A DNA stretch of 7,011 bases, from contig SLBU01000169.1 of the NCBI GenBank assembly GCA_007126175.1, positions 1 through 7,011 of the forward strand, written 5' to 3'. Below are positions 1 through 5,474 of the stretch, in pieces (the first letter of the stretch is position 1; every line of letters starts with the position of its first letter). The notes beneath the pieces are model-generated. The model was not told where the DNA came from, searched no databases, and was given only the letters and a program-made list of their open reading frames with translations. The DNA is from Kiritimatiellia bacterium (lineage in GTDB: Bacteria > Verrucomicrobiota > Kiritimatiellia > UBA8416). Made by a program: the position numbers and the translations under genes.

Positions 1-90
1 ACCCCCTATAACGTATTCCCTTTGAATATGCCACGGTCCGCCAGCACCGAACCAACGCGGTCCGGCAACGACAATATGCATCGTAATTAG
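1..90 (+). CDS. possible C-terminal end of an upstream gene (partial)
   Basis: Frame 1 is open from the left edge to a TAG at 88-90, giving at most 29 residues with no recognisable motif. Several codons end in C (ACC, CCC, AAC, TTC, TCC, GCC, GGC, GAC), as in the genes that follow. The stop overlaps the ribosome-binding site of rnfA and lies 9 nt before its start, a spacing typical of genes within one operon. A 90-nt open frame can also occur by chance in GC-rich DNA, so this could equally be the untranslated leader of the rnf operon. No product can be assigned. Confidence 0.35.
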   Translation, partial: TPYNVFPLNMPRSASTEPTRSGNDNMHRN

Positions 91-92
91 GA
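89..92 (+). promoter_or_regulatory. ribosome-binding site of rnfA (AGGA)
   Basis: AGGA lies 7 nt before the ATG at 100, which is good Shine-Dalgarno spacing and supports that start. It overlaps the TAG stop of the possible upstream frame, so translation of rnfA may be coupled to it. I found no convincing promoter between 1 and 88. Confidence 0.6.
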
Positions 93-99
93 TACACGC

Positions 100-693
100 A
101 TGACCGGATATATACTGCTGATTATCAGCGCGGTACTTGTTAACAATTTCGTCCTGACACGCTTTCTCGGCATTTGCCCCTTCCTTGGCGTCTCCCGCAA
201 GATGGGTACCGCCCTCGGGATGTGCGGCGCCGTCGTCTTCGTGCTCACATCCGCTTCAGCCGTAACCTGGCTCGTATACCGCTTTCTCCTGCACCCCGAA
301 GGACTCTTCAACACGGATTTAACCTATCTCCAAACCATCGCATTTATCCTCGTAATCGCCTCGTTTGTCCAATTGGTAGAACTGGCATTGAAAAAATGCC
401 TGCCCCGCCTGCATGCCTCCCTCGGCATCTTCCTCCCCCTGATTACCACCAACTGTGCCGTCATGGGCGTCGCCGTCCTCAACGTACAATTACAGTACTC
501 CTTTTCCAAGGCCGTGGTCTTCGGACTCGCCGCCGCACTCGGTTTCTCCCTCGCACTCATCATTTTTACCGGCTTGCGCGAGAAAATCGACCTGGCCCAC
601 CCGCCGCGCGCCTTCCAAGGCGTTGCGATTGCACTCATAACCGCAGGATTGCTCAGCCTGGCTTTCATGGGCTTCGCAAATATGGTGAAATAA
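100..693 (+). CDS. rnfA: Rnf complex membrane subunit RnfA
   Basis: This is an integral membrane subunit of the ion-translocating ferredoxin:NAD+ oxidoreductase, paired with RnfE in the cytoplasmic membrane. At 197 aa it matches the family length (E. coli RsxA has 193). It aligns by eye with RsxA along its whole length: LVNNFVLTRFLGICPFLGVS near residues 13-32, AFILVIASFVQ at 81-91, GIFLPLITTNCAVMGVA at 109-125 and ALITAGLLSLAFMGF at 178-192. About six hydrophobic segments are visible. Cys26 and Cys119 sit at the two conserved half-membrane positions which, in Rnf and Na+-NQR structures, bind a [2Fe-2S] cluster together with the matching cysteines of the sister subunit (RnfE here). It is the first rnf gene, separated from rnfB by one base. 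The RnfA/NqrE/RsxA family resemble each other, but the neighbouring rnfB and rnfC settle the call as Rnf. Confidence 0.97.
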   Translation: MTGYILLIISAVLVNNFVLTRFLGICPFLGVSRKMGTALGMCGAVVFVLTSASAVTWLVYRFLLHPEGLFNTDLTYLQTIAFILVIASFVQLVELALKKCLPRLHASLGIFLPLITTNCAVMGVAVLNVQLQYSFSKAVVFGLAAALGFSLALIIFTGLREKIDLAHPPRAFQGVAIALITAGLLSLAFMGFANMVK

Positions 694-694
694 C

Positions 695-1528
695 GTGGAT
701 ATGCTAACCATCCTATTGACAGCAGGCGTGATCGGCGGCATCGCCGTACTCTGTGCTTCGGCGCTCGCACTGGCGGCCCACTGCTTTGCCGTCTACGAGG
801 ATCCCCGTGTCGGCGAACTCGAAAAATGCCTGCCCGGCGTAAATTGCGGGGCCTGCGGCTATGCAGGTTGCTCGGATTACGCCAAGGCAATCGTTGCCGA
901 AGAGGCTGGCATCGACCGCTGCGCACCCGGCGGAAACGATGTACTAGAGGCACTCGCGGCAGCGACAGGTGCTGCGGCAACCACCCTCGAGAAAATGGTG
1001 GCACTCGTACACTGCAACGGCACTGCCGAAAATGCCAAACATCGGCATGCCTATAACGGCATCATGGATTGCCAAGCCGCCCATCAGCTTGCCGGGGGCG
1101 ACATGACCTGCAACTATGGCTGCCTCGGGTATGGCTCCTGCGCCCGCGTCTGCCCCGTCGATGCAATCGAAATCAACAAGAATCTGGCCATCGTGCACCC
1201 GGACCTGTGCATTGGCTGTAAAGCCTGCGTGGCAAGTTGCCCGCGCAATCTCATCAGCATGGTGCCTGCCTCGAAAAAGATTCATGTACTATGCAGTTCT
1301 GCGGATAAAGGCCCCATCGCCAAGAAAGCCTGCAACGTGGCCTGCATCGGGTGCCGCATCTGTGCCAAACTCGACGGGGACGCCTTCACGATGGACGGCT
1401 TTCTTGCCAAACGAAACTACGACAACGACGTCACCAATCCTGCCGTCATCGAAAAGTGTCCGGGAAAATGTATTGTTGATACGGCACCAGCCCCGCCCGC
1501 ACAACCAACAGAGGGCCAACACGCATGA
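695..1528 (+). CDS. rnfB: Rnf complex iron-sulfur subunit RnfB (long form)
   Basis: This is the electron-entry subunit on the ferredoxin side, anchored by one N-terminal membrane helix (about residues 4-30). The 277 aa far exceed the 192 aa of E. coli RsxB and resemble the long RnfB of anaerobes. After the anchor comes a C-x2-C-x4-C-x16-C domain (Cys51, 54, 59, 76; core GVNCGACGYAGC). Next is a two-cluster ferredoxin domain (Cys139/143/149/153 and Cys172/175/178/182, with CARVCPVDAI and CIGCKACVASCP). A C-terminal extension carries Cys213, 217, 220 and 223 (ACNVACIGCRIC), then Cys255 and Cys259. That last part looks like a reduced ferredoxin fold, since the usual CP after the third cysteine is replaced by KLDGDAF. 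The start is GTG at 695, with GGTGAA at 684-689 inside the end of rnfA as ribosome-binding site. ATG at 701 is a possible alternative. The end overlaps rnfC by 4 nt. Confidence 0.96.
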   Translation: MDMLTILLTAGVIGGIAVLCASALALAAHCFAVYEDPRVGELEKCLPGVNCGACGYAGCSDYAKAIVAEEAGIDRCAPGGNDVLEALAAATGAAATTLEKMVALVHCNGTAENAKHRHAYNGIMDCQAAHQLAGGDMTCNYGCLGYGSCARVCPVDAIEINKNLAIVHPDLCIGCKACVASCPRNLISMVPASKKIHVLCSSADKGPIAKKACNVACIGCRICAKLDGDAFTMDGFLAKRNYDNDVTNPAVIEKCPGKCIVDTAPAPPAQPTEGQHA

Positions 1529-2886
1529 AAGTAACACGGGCTCTTCGCAAATTACGCGGTAGCATCCATCCCCAATACTTCAAGGGGCTCACGGCCGATG
1601 CCCCCATCACCACCATGCCCGCACCCGCCAAGCTCTTTGTGTCCATGGCACAACATCTTGGGGCTCCCGCCAAACCGATCGTTGCCAAAGGGGATATCGT
1701 GGTGCAGGGGCAATGCATTGCCGAGGCCGCCGGGTTCATCTCCGCTCCCGTGCACGCCCCCGCCAGCGGCAAAGTACTCGAGGTGGATACCGCCCCCACA
1801 CCAGCGGGCACAATGGCCCCAAGGATCATTATCGAGACCGACCCCCAGAACACCGAAACCCAGACCCTTCCCCCCATGCCCGAATGGCAAAAACAACCCC
1901 GCGAAACATTGCTCGCACGCATTGCCGAAGCCGGCATTGCCGGCATGGGCGGAGCCGGATTTCCCACCCGCGTAAAACTTTCGCCACCAGCCGACAAACC
2001 CATCGACACCCTCATCATCAACGGTGCCGAATGCGAACCCTACCTCACCGCAGACCACCGTCTCATGGTCGAGCACAGTGCCGGCATTGTCAATGGCATC
2101 CGGATCATCTGCCACCTGCTCGAAGTCAAACATGTGCATGTGGCCATCGAGGAAAATAAACCCAGTGCCATCGAGGCGATGCAGCAAGCGCTCGAACAAC
2201 TCGACGGGGTCGAGGCCTCCGTCTGCATCCTGCCCACGGAATATCCGCAAGGTGCCGAAAAACAGCAGATTTCCATGACCACCGGACGGGAAGTCCCTTC
2301 CGGTGGACTGCCCATGGATGTCGGCTGCGTAGTCGAAAATGTCGGCACCGTGCTAGCCGTCGCCAACGCCATCCTGGAGGGATTGCCCCTCACGCATCGC
2401 GTAACCACCGTTACCGGCCATATCGTCCAAACCCCGCAGAACGTTCTGGCCCCCATCGGAACCACCTACGCCGATCTCGTTGCATTTTGTGGCGGTCTCA
2501 CCAATCCCGCCGCCAAAGTCATATCCGGCGGCCCCATGATGGGTATGGCCCAACCCAGCCTGGAAGGATCCACGACCAAGACCAGCTCCGGACTCGTTTT
2601 TCTTGAAGAACGCCGCGTGCATGTCTACCGCTCCCTGCCTTGCATCGGGTGCGGACGCTGCATCGAAGCCTGTCCCATGGACTTGATCCCGGCTGCCATC
2701 AGCTACACCGTGGAAGGCGGCGACTACGACAAAGCCGAAGCCCTCAACATCCTTGATTGCATCGAGTGTGGTTGCTGCGCCTTCGTATGCCCCGCCTCCC
2801 GCCCACTCGTACAGCACTTCAAGCTCGCCAAACCCAAAATCATCGTAAAACGCCGTCAGGCTGCAGCCGCCAAAGGTACCGCATGA
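1525..2886 (+). CDS. rnfC: Rnf complex NADH-binding subunit RnfC
   Basis: This is the peripheral cytoplasmic subunit that exchanges electrons with NAD(H) through FMN and two [4Fe-4S] clusters. The N-terminal barrel-sandwich region starts with RGSIHPQYFKGLTAD (11-25). A glycine-rich nucleotide-binding loop, GIAGMGGAGFPT, is at 137-148, followed by the flavin-site signature NGAECEPYL (166-174). The family motif YPQGAEKQ (240-247) and then TGREVPSGGLP (253-263) follow. The C-terminal ferredoxin part has two classical motifs: Cys373/376/379/383 (CIGCGRCIEACP) and Cys412/415/418/422 (CIECGCCAFVCP). At 453 aa it is close to the short RnfC of Clostridia and lacks the long alanine/lysine-rich tail of the roughly 740-aa E. 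coli RsxC. ATG at 1525 overlaps the rnfB stop in ATGA, and the TGA at 2884-2886 overlaps the rnfD start in the same way, so translation is probably coupled. Confidence 0.97.
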   Translation: MKVTRALRKLRGSIHPQYFKGLTADAPITTMPAPAKLFVSMAQHLGAPAKPIVAKGDIVVQGQCIAEAAGFISAPVHAPASGKVLEVDTAPTPAGTMAPRIIIETDPQNTETQTLPPMPEWQKQPRETLLARIAEAGIAGMGGAGFPTRVKLSPPADKPIDTLIINGAECEPYLTADHRLMVEHSAGIVNGIRIICHLLEVKHVHVAIEENKPSAIEAMQQALEQLDGVEASVCILPTEYPQGAEKQQISMTTGREVPSGGLPMDVGCVVENVGTVLAVANAILEGLPLTHRVTTVTGHIVQTPQNVLAPIGTTYADLVAFCGGLTNPAAKVISGGPMMGMAQPSLEGSTTKTSSGLVFLEERRVHVYRSLPCIGCGRCIEACPMDLIPAAISYTVEGGDYDKAEALNILDCIECGCCAFVCPASRPLVQHFKLAKPKIIVKRRQAAAAKGTA

Positions 2887-3893
2887 GTGAAGAAACCGTA
2901 CCCATCTATACCGTAAGCAGTGCACCCCACGCACACTCCGGTGCGAGCGTCCGGGGTATTATGCTCGATGTAATCATTGCCCTGACCCCCGCCATGCTGG
3001 CCGCCACCTACTTCTTCGGGTTGCATGCCATCCGCCTGCTGCTCGTTTGCGTTATCGGCTGCGTCGCGACCGAAGCCGCCTGCCGCAAACTTATGGGCCG
3101 CAACCTTGCCATTGATGATCTCAGTGCCGTGGTCACCGGCATCCTGCTGGCCTTCAATTTGCCCCCCTCCCTACCAACCGGATACGCATTATTCGGCTGT
3201 GTAGTGGCAATTGCCATTGCCAAGCAGGTTTTTGGTGGCATCGGCTACAACCCCTTCAATCCGGCCCTGATCGCACGCGTCGCCCTGCTGGTCTCTTTCC
3301 CTGCGGCCATGACCCGCTGGCACAGCCCCCTCAATCCAGACCGCTGGACCTCGCTCGGCTGGATAGATGCTGCCACCACCGCCACCCCGTTGGACCTCGT
3401 GAAAACGGCCGTCACGAGCGGCGAAACGCTGCCCTTTTCCTGGGATGGTTCCATGGCCATGCGCTTTTTTGTCGGCAACATGGACGGCTGCATCGGCGAA
3501 GTATCCGCCCTTGCTCTCCTGCTCGGGGCCGCCTACTTGCTCTGGCGCCGTTGCATCTCCTGGCATATTCCCGGCACCTATATTGCGACCGTAGCCATCT
3601 TGGCCGGCATGTTGCGTGTCATCAACCCTTCCGCCAACATGCCCCTGACCTTCCATCTGCTCGCTGGGGGCCTCATGCTCGGGGCCTTGTACATGGCCAC
3701 CGACATGACCACCTCGCCCCTGACCAAACGCGGGCAAATCATCTACGGAATCGGCTGCGGACTCCTGACCATGGTGATCCGGCGCTGGGGCGGATATCCC
3801 GAGGGTGTCAGCTTTGCCATTCTCCTGATGAATGCCGTTACCCCCCTGATCAACCAATACACACAACTAGGCGTTTACGGGCATAAAGCATGA
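2883..3893 (+). CDS. rnfD: Rnf complex membrane flavoprotein RnfD
   Basis: This membrane subunit carries covalently bound FMN and is homologous to NqrB; with RnfG it passes electrons through the membrane. The product is 336 aa (E. coli RsxD 352). Family landmarks include SSAPHAHSGASV (12-23), a run of hydrophobic helices starting near residue 27, GGIGYNPFNPALIARV (118-133) and YMATDMTTSPLTKRGQ (270-285). GGYPEGVSFAILLMNAVTPLIN (303-324) corresponds to the conserved C-terminal region. The flavin acceptor is most likely Thr168 in DAATTATPLD (162-171), which takes the place of the usual S-G-A-T. The frame is open further upstream (to 2757), but that part overlaps the Fe-S motifs of rnfC. ATG at 2883, in a 4-nt ATGA overlap with rnfC, is the natural start. 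It ends in a 4-nt overlap with rnfG. Confidence 0.96.
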   Translation: MSEETVPIYTVSSAPHAHSGASVRGIMLDVIIALTPAMLAATYFFGLHAIRLLLVCVIGCVATEAACRKLMGRNLAIDDLSAVVTGILLAFNLPPSLPTGYALFGCVVAIAIAKQVFGGIGYNPFNPALIARVALLVSFPAAMTRWHSPLNPDRWTSLGWIDAATTATPLDLVKTAVTSGETLPFSWDGSMAMRFFVGNMDGCIGEVSALALLLGAAYLLWRRCISWHIPGTYIATVAILAGMLRVINPSANMPLTFHLLAGGLMLGALYMATDMTTSPLTKRGQIIYGIGCGLLTMVIRRWGGYPEGVSFAILLMNAVTPLINQYTQLGVYGHKA

Positions 3894-4465
3894 AACATTC
3901 CCTTCAACTCATTGGCTCTCTCACCGTCATCTGCGTCATCTCCGGCGCCCTGCTGGCATTTGTCTATGGGGCCACCTCCGAACGCATTGCCGCCGTTGCA
4001 CAAATCCGCACAGAAGCTGCCGCCGCCCAGGTCTTGCCCCCCCACGACGCAGTCCAAGACCCCATTGAAGTAACCCACGAGAACCACACCTACCTTTTCC
4101 GGCCTGCCCGCACCGCCGATGGCGCCCTGGCAGGCTTTGCCATCCAGCTTACCACCCATGCCGGGTACGGGGGCGAGATCCGCATGATGCTTGGCATCGC
4201 CCCCGATGGCACCACCACCGGCCTCGCAATCCTACCCGGCCACAAGGAAACACCAGGTCTCGGTGCGAAAATCACCGAGACCGCATTCCGCAAACGCTTT
4301 GAAGACAAATCGCTGGCTTCCACAAACTGGCAAGTCCGCAAGGATGGGGGTGCGATCGACGAAATTACCGCGGCAACCATCTCCTCACGCGCCGTCACCG
4401 ATGCCATCGCGGCCGCCGCGCGCGCCTTCGAAACCCACCGCGCAACCATCATGGGAATGGAGTAA
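3890..4465 (+). CDS. rnfG: Rnf complex FMN-binding subunit RnfG
   Basis: RnfG is a single-span flavoprotein whose FMN domain lies on the outer (periplasmic) face of the membrane, homologous to NqrC. One N-terminal membrane anchor is visible at about residues 8-27. The FMN-binding domain follows, with GYGGEI at 92-97, GLAILPGHKETPGLGAKI at 111-128 and the flavinylation motif DEITAATISSRAV at 157-169. Thr163 is the expected attachment site, and the variant here is T-A-A-T. The 191-aa product is close to E. coli RsxG (206). FMN attachment in this family needs an ApbE-type flavin transferase, and none is encoded in this window. ATG at 3890 overlaps the stop of rnfD, and rnfE follows after 2 nt. 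Confidence 0.96.
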   Translation: MKHSLQLIGSLTVICVISGALLAFVYGATSERIAAVAQIRTEAAAAQVLPPHDAVQDPIEVTHENHTYLFRPARTADGALAGFAIQLTTHAGYGGEIRMMLGIAPDGTTTGLAILPGHKETPGLGAKITETAFRKRFEDKSLASTNWQVRKDGGAIDEITAATISSRAVTDAIAAAARAFETHRATIMGME

Positions 4466-4467
4466 GC

Positions 4468-5145
4468 ATGTTCTGGAAAACCTTTAGCAAGGGCATTTGG
4501 AAAGAAAACCCCGTACTGAAACTCGTGCTCGGCATGTGTCCCACACTCGCCGTTACCACCTCCCTAGAAAATGCCCTCGGCATGGGTCTGGCATCCACCT
4601 TCGTGCTGCTCTGCTCCAATGCCGTTATCTCATCCATCCGGAACCTCATCCCCGAAAAAGTGCGCATTCCCTGCTTTATCGTGGTAATCGCCACCTTCGT
4701 TACGATCGTGGACCTAGTCATGGCCGCCTTCGTGCCCGACCTCCATGATGCCCTTGGCATCTTTATCCCCTTGATCGTCGTCAACTGCATCATTCTCGGA
4801 CGTGCCGAGGCCTTTGCCTCGCGCCATCGCACCATGCTCTCCATCGTCGATGGCCTCGGCATGGGGGTCGGCTTCACCCTTGCTTTGGCCGCCCTCGGCG
4901 CCTGCCGCGAAATCATTGGCAACGGCACCCTCACCATCTGGGCCGGGCTCCCCCGCCTCGTGCTTCCCACCGAATCCCCAGCCACTTTGCTTATTCTCGC
5001 ACCCGGCGGATTCATCATGCTCGGACTCCTCCTCGCCGGCATGAACCATCTCTCCGCCTGGCAGGCACGCCGCACCGGCAAGGCAATCCCACTCCCCGCA
5101 ACCATGGATTGCCGCACCTGCACCCTCTGCAAATGGGGCTCCTGA
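4468..5145 (+). CDS. rnfE: Rnf complex membrane subunit RnfE
   Basis: This integral membrane partner of RnfA, homologous to NqrD, is 225 aa long (E. coli RsxE 231). Landmarks are GIWKENPVLKLVLGMCPTLA (9-28), FIPLIVVNCIILGRAEAFA (99-117) and DGLGMGVGFTLAL (128-140). Cys24 and Cys107 match the cysteines that, with those of RnfA, hold the intramembrane Fe-S cluster in solved relatives. About six membrane helices are visible. The last 15 residues form a polar tail containing CRTCTLC (Cys215, 218, 221), which I do not expect in a typical RsxE. GGAG at 4459-4462 gives a ribosome-binding site 5 nt before the ATG. It is the last gene of the operon. No clear intrinsic terminator follows: a 6-bp inverted repeat, GGGGCT/AGCCCC (5135-5140 and 5163-5168), has a 22-nt loop and no T-run. 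Confidence 0.96.
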   Translation: MFWKTFSKGIWKENPVLKLVLGMCPTLAVTTSLENALGMGLASTFVLLCSNAVISSIRNLIPEKVRIPCFIVVIATFVTIVDLVMAAFVPDLHDALGIFIPLIVVNCIILGRAEAFASRHRTMLSIVDGLGMGVGFTLALAALGACREIIGNGTLTIWAGLPRLVLPTESPATLLILAPGGFIMLGLLLAGMNHLSAWQARRTGKAIPLPATMDCRTCTLCKWGS

Positions 5146-5188
5146 GCAACAAGACCGAAAAAAGCCCCGTCAATCCGGTCACCCCTGG

Positions 5189-5232
5189 ATAGGGGTAGGG
5201 ACGACGCATTGGTTTGCGCCGCCCCTCCCTCC
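5189..5232 (-). ncRNA. group II intron domain VI and 3' splice end
   Basis: Read on the - strand directly after domain V, this forms a long hairpin. One arm is at about 5217-5230 and the other at about 5192-5210; the loop is near 5211-5216 and G-T pairs occur along the stem. The pairing is interrupted by a single unpaired A (complement of T5196), flanked by CCCT and CCCC. This matches the branch-point adenosine of domain VI. Seven nucleotides follow it to a terminal AT (complement of 5190-5189), fitting the usual 7-8 nt distance and the AY consensus at the 3' end. The precise 3' boundary could be off by one or two bases. Confidence 0.75.
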
Positions 5233-5265
5233 GAACCGGACTTGCGGATCTCCCGCATCCGGCTC
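5233..5265 (-). ncRNA. group II intron domain V (catalytic hairpin)
   Basis: On the - strand this is a 33-nt hairpin starting GAGCCGGAT and ending GTCCGGTTC, which pair over 9 bp with the G-U/G-T pair typical of domain V. A 2-nt AA bulge on the 3' side is followed by a GCGG/CCGC upper stem with a GAGAT-type loop. The AGC catalytic triad is present at the 5' side. Domain V is the most conserved part of group II self-splicing introns, and adjacency to a domain VI-like hairpin makes the call strong. It is one base shorter than the usual 34 nt, in the terminal loop. The intron lies antisense to the rnf operon. Confidence 0.82.
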
Positions 5266-5400
5266 TCCGGTTAGCACATTACTCCATTATGGAGACTGGA
5301 ATATTCCTTTCTCTGGGCTGCTTCAAGGCAGAAGAGATCGATCGCCAAGGAAATCAAAATGCTTCCCTGCCGTATCCAGCGTGGCCACGCGTGTCTTTAG
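5266..5400 (-). mobile_element. probable truncated group II intron remnant upstream of domain V
   Basis: This stretch lies on the intron side of domain V but contains no reverse transcriptase gene and is too short for domains I-IV. On the - strand, TGCTAACCGGA directly precedes domain V, as in the joining segment of bacterial introns. A short open stretch (about 5323-5400, ending in TGA at 5323-5325) encodes HFDFLG at 5344-5361. This resembles the xFDFLG signature near the end of the palm domain of group II intron reverse transcriptases, but six residues are weak evidence. If genuine, the thumb and maturase regions between it and domain V have been deleted. The left limit of the intron cannot be placed. 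Confidence 0.45.
5282..5294. repeat. 13-bp palindrome CTCCAT-T-ATGGAG
   Basis: Perfect 6-bp arms surround a single central T, directly beside a second palindrome, GGAATATTCC, at 5298-5307. Both lie within the presumed intron remnant and could be stems of its RNA (domain IV region) and not DNA-binding sites. No second copy was seen in the window. Confidence 0.45.
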
Positions 5401-5434
5401 GCTGAACCACTTGCCTCCTCTCCCACCCAAATCC

Positions 5435-5463
5435 TTGAAATCCCGCCCCAAACATGCAATGAT
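5435..5463 (+). promoter_or_regulatory. candidate sigma-70 promoter for the glycosyltransferase-flippase gene
   Basis: TTGAAA (5435-5440) and AATGAT (5458-5463) are separated by 17 nt, with TGC directly before the -10 box giving an extended -10. Transcription would begin near 5470, only about 5 nt before the ATG at 5475. That fits the absence of any Shine-Dalgarno sequence there and suggests a very short or leaderless mRNA. The -10 box matches the consensus at only 4 of 6 positions, so this is a candidate only. Confidence 0.3.
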
Positions 5464-5474
5464 CCCCCCCATAT

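Noticed and set aside
2757..2882. Upstream extension of the rnfD frame
   Set aside because: It would overlap the second Fe-S motif of rnfC by 130 nt and lacks RnfD-like sequence; the ATGA overlap at 2883 is the expected start.
3189..3866. - strand open frame of 225 codons opposite rnfD
   Set aside because: Low-complexity glycine/histidine-rich translation with no motifs; a shadow of rnfD, whose conserved motifs are on the + strand.
5135..5168. Inverted repeat GGGGCT/AGCCCC as terminator of the rnf operon
   Set aside because: The 22-nt loop is long, the stem is only 6 bp and overlaps the rnfE stop, and no T-run follows on the + strand.
4449..5258. - strand open frame of 269 codons whose start reads through domain V
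   Set aside because: Most of it is a shadow of rnfE. Its N-terminal MREIRKSGSEGG is simply the translated domain V sequence, a known kind of false gene call at group II intron ends.
5289..5405. Small + strand frame beginning METGIFLSL inside the intron remnant
   Set aside because: No ribosome-binding site, no recognisable motif, and its ATG is part of the palindrome at 5282-5294; more likely chance.
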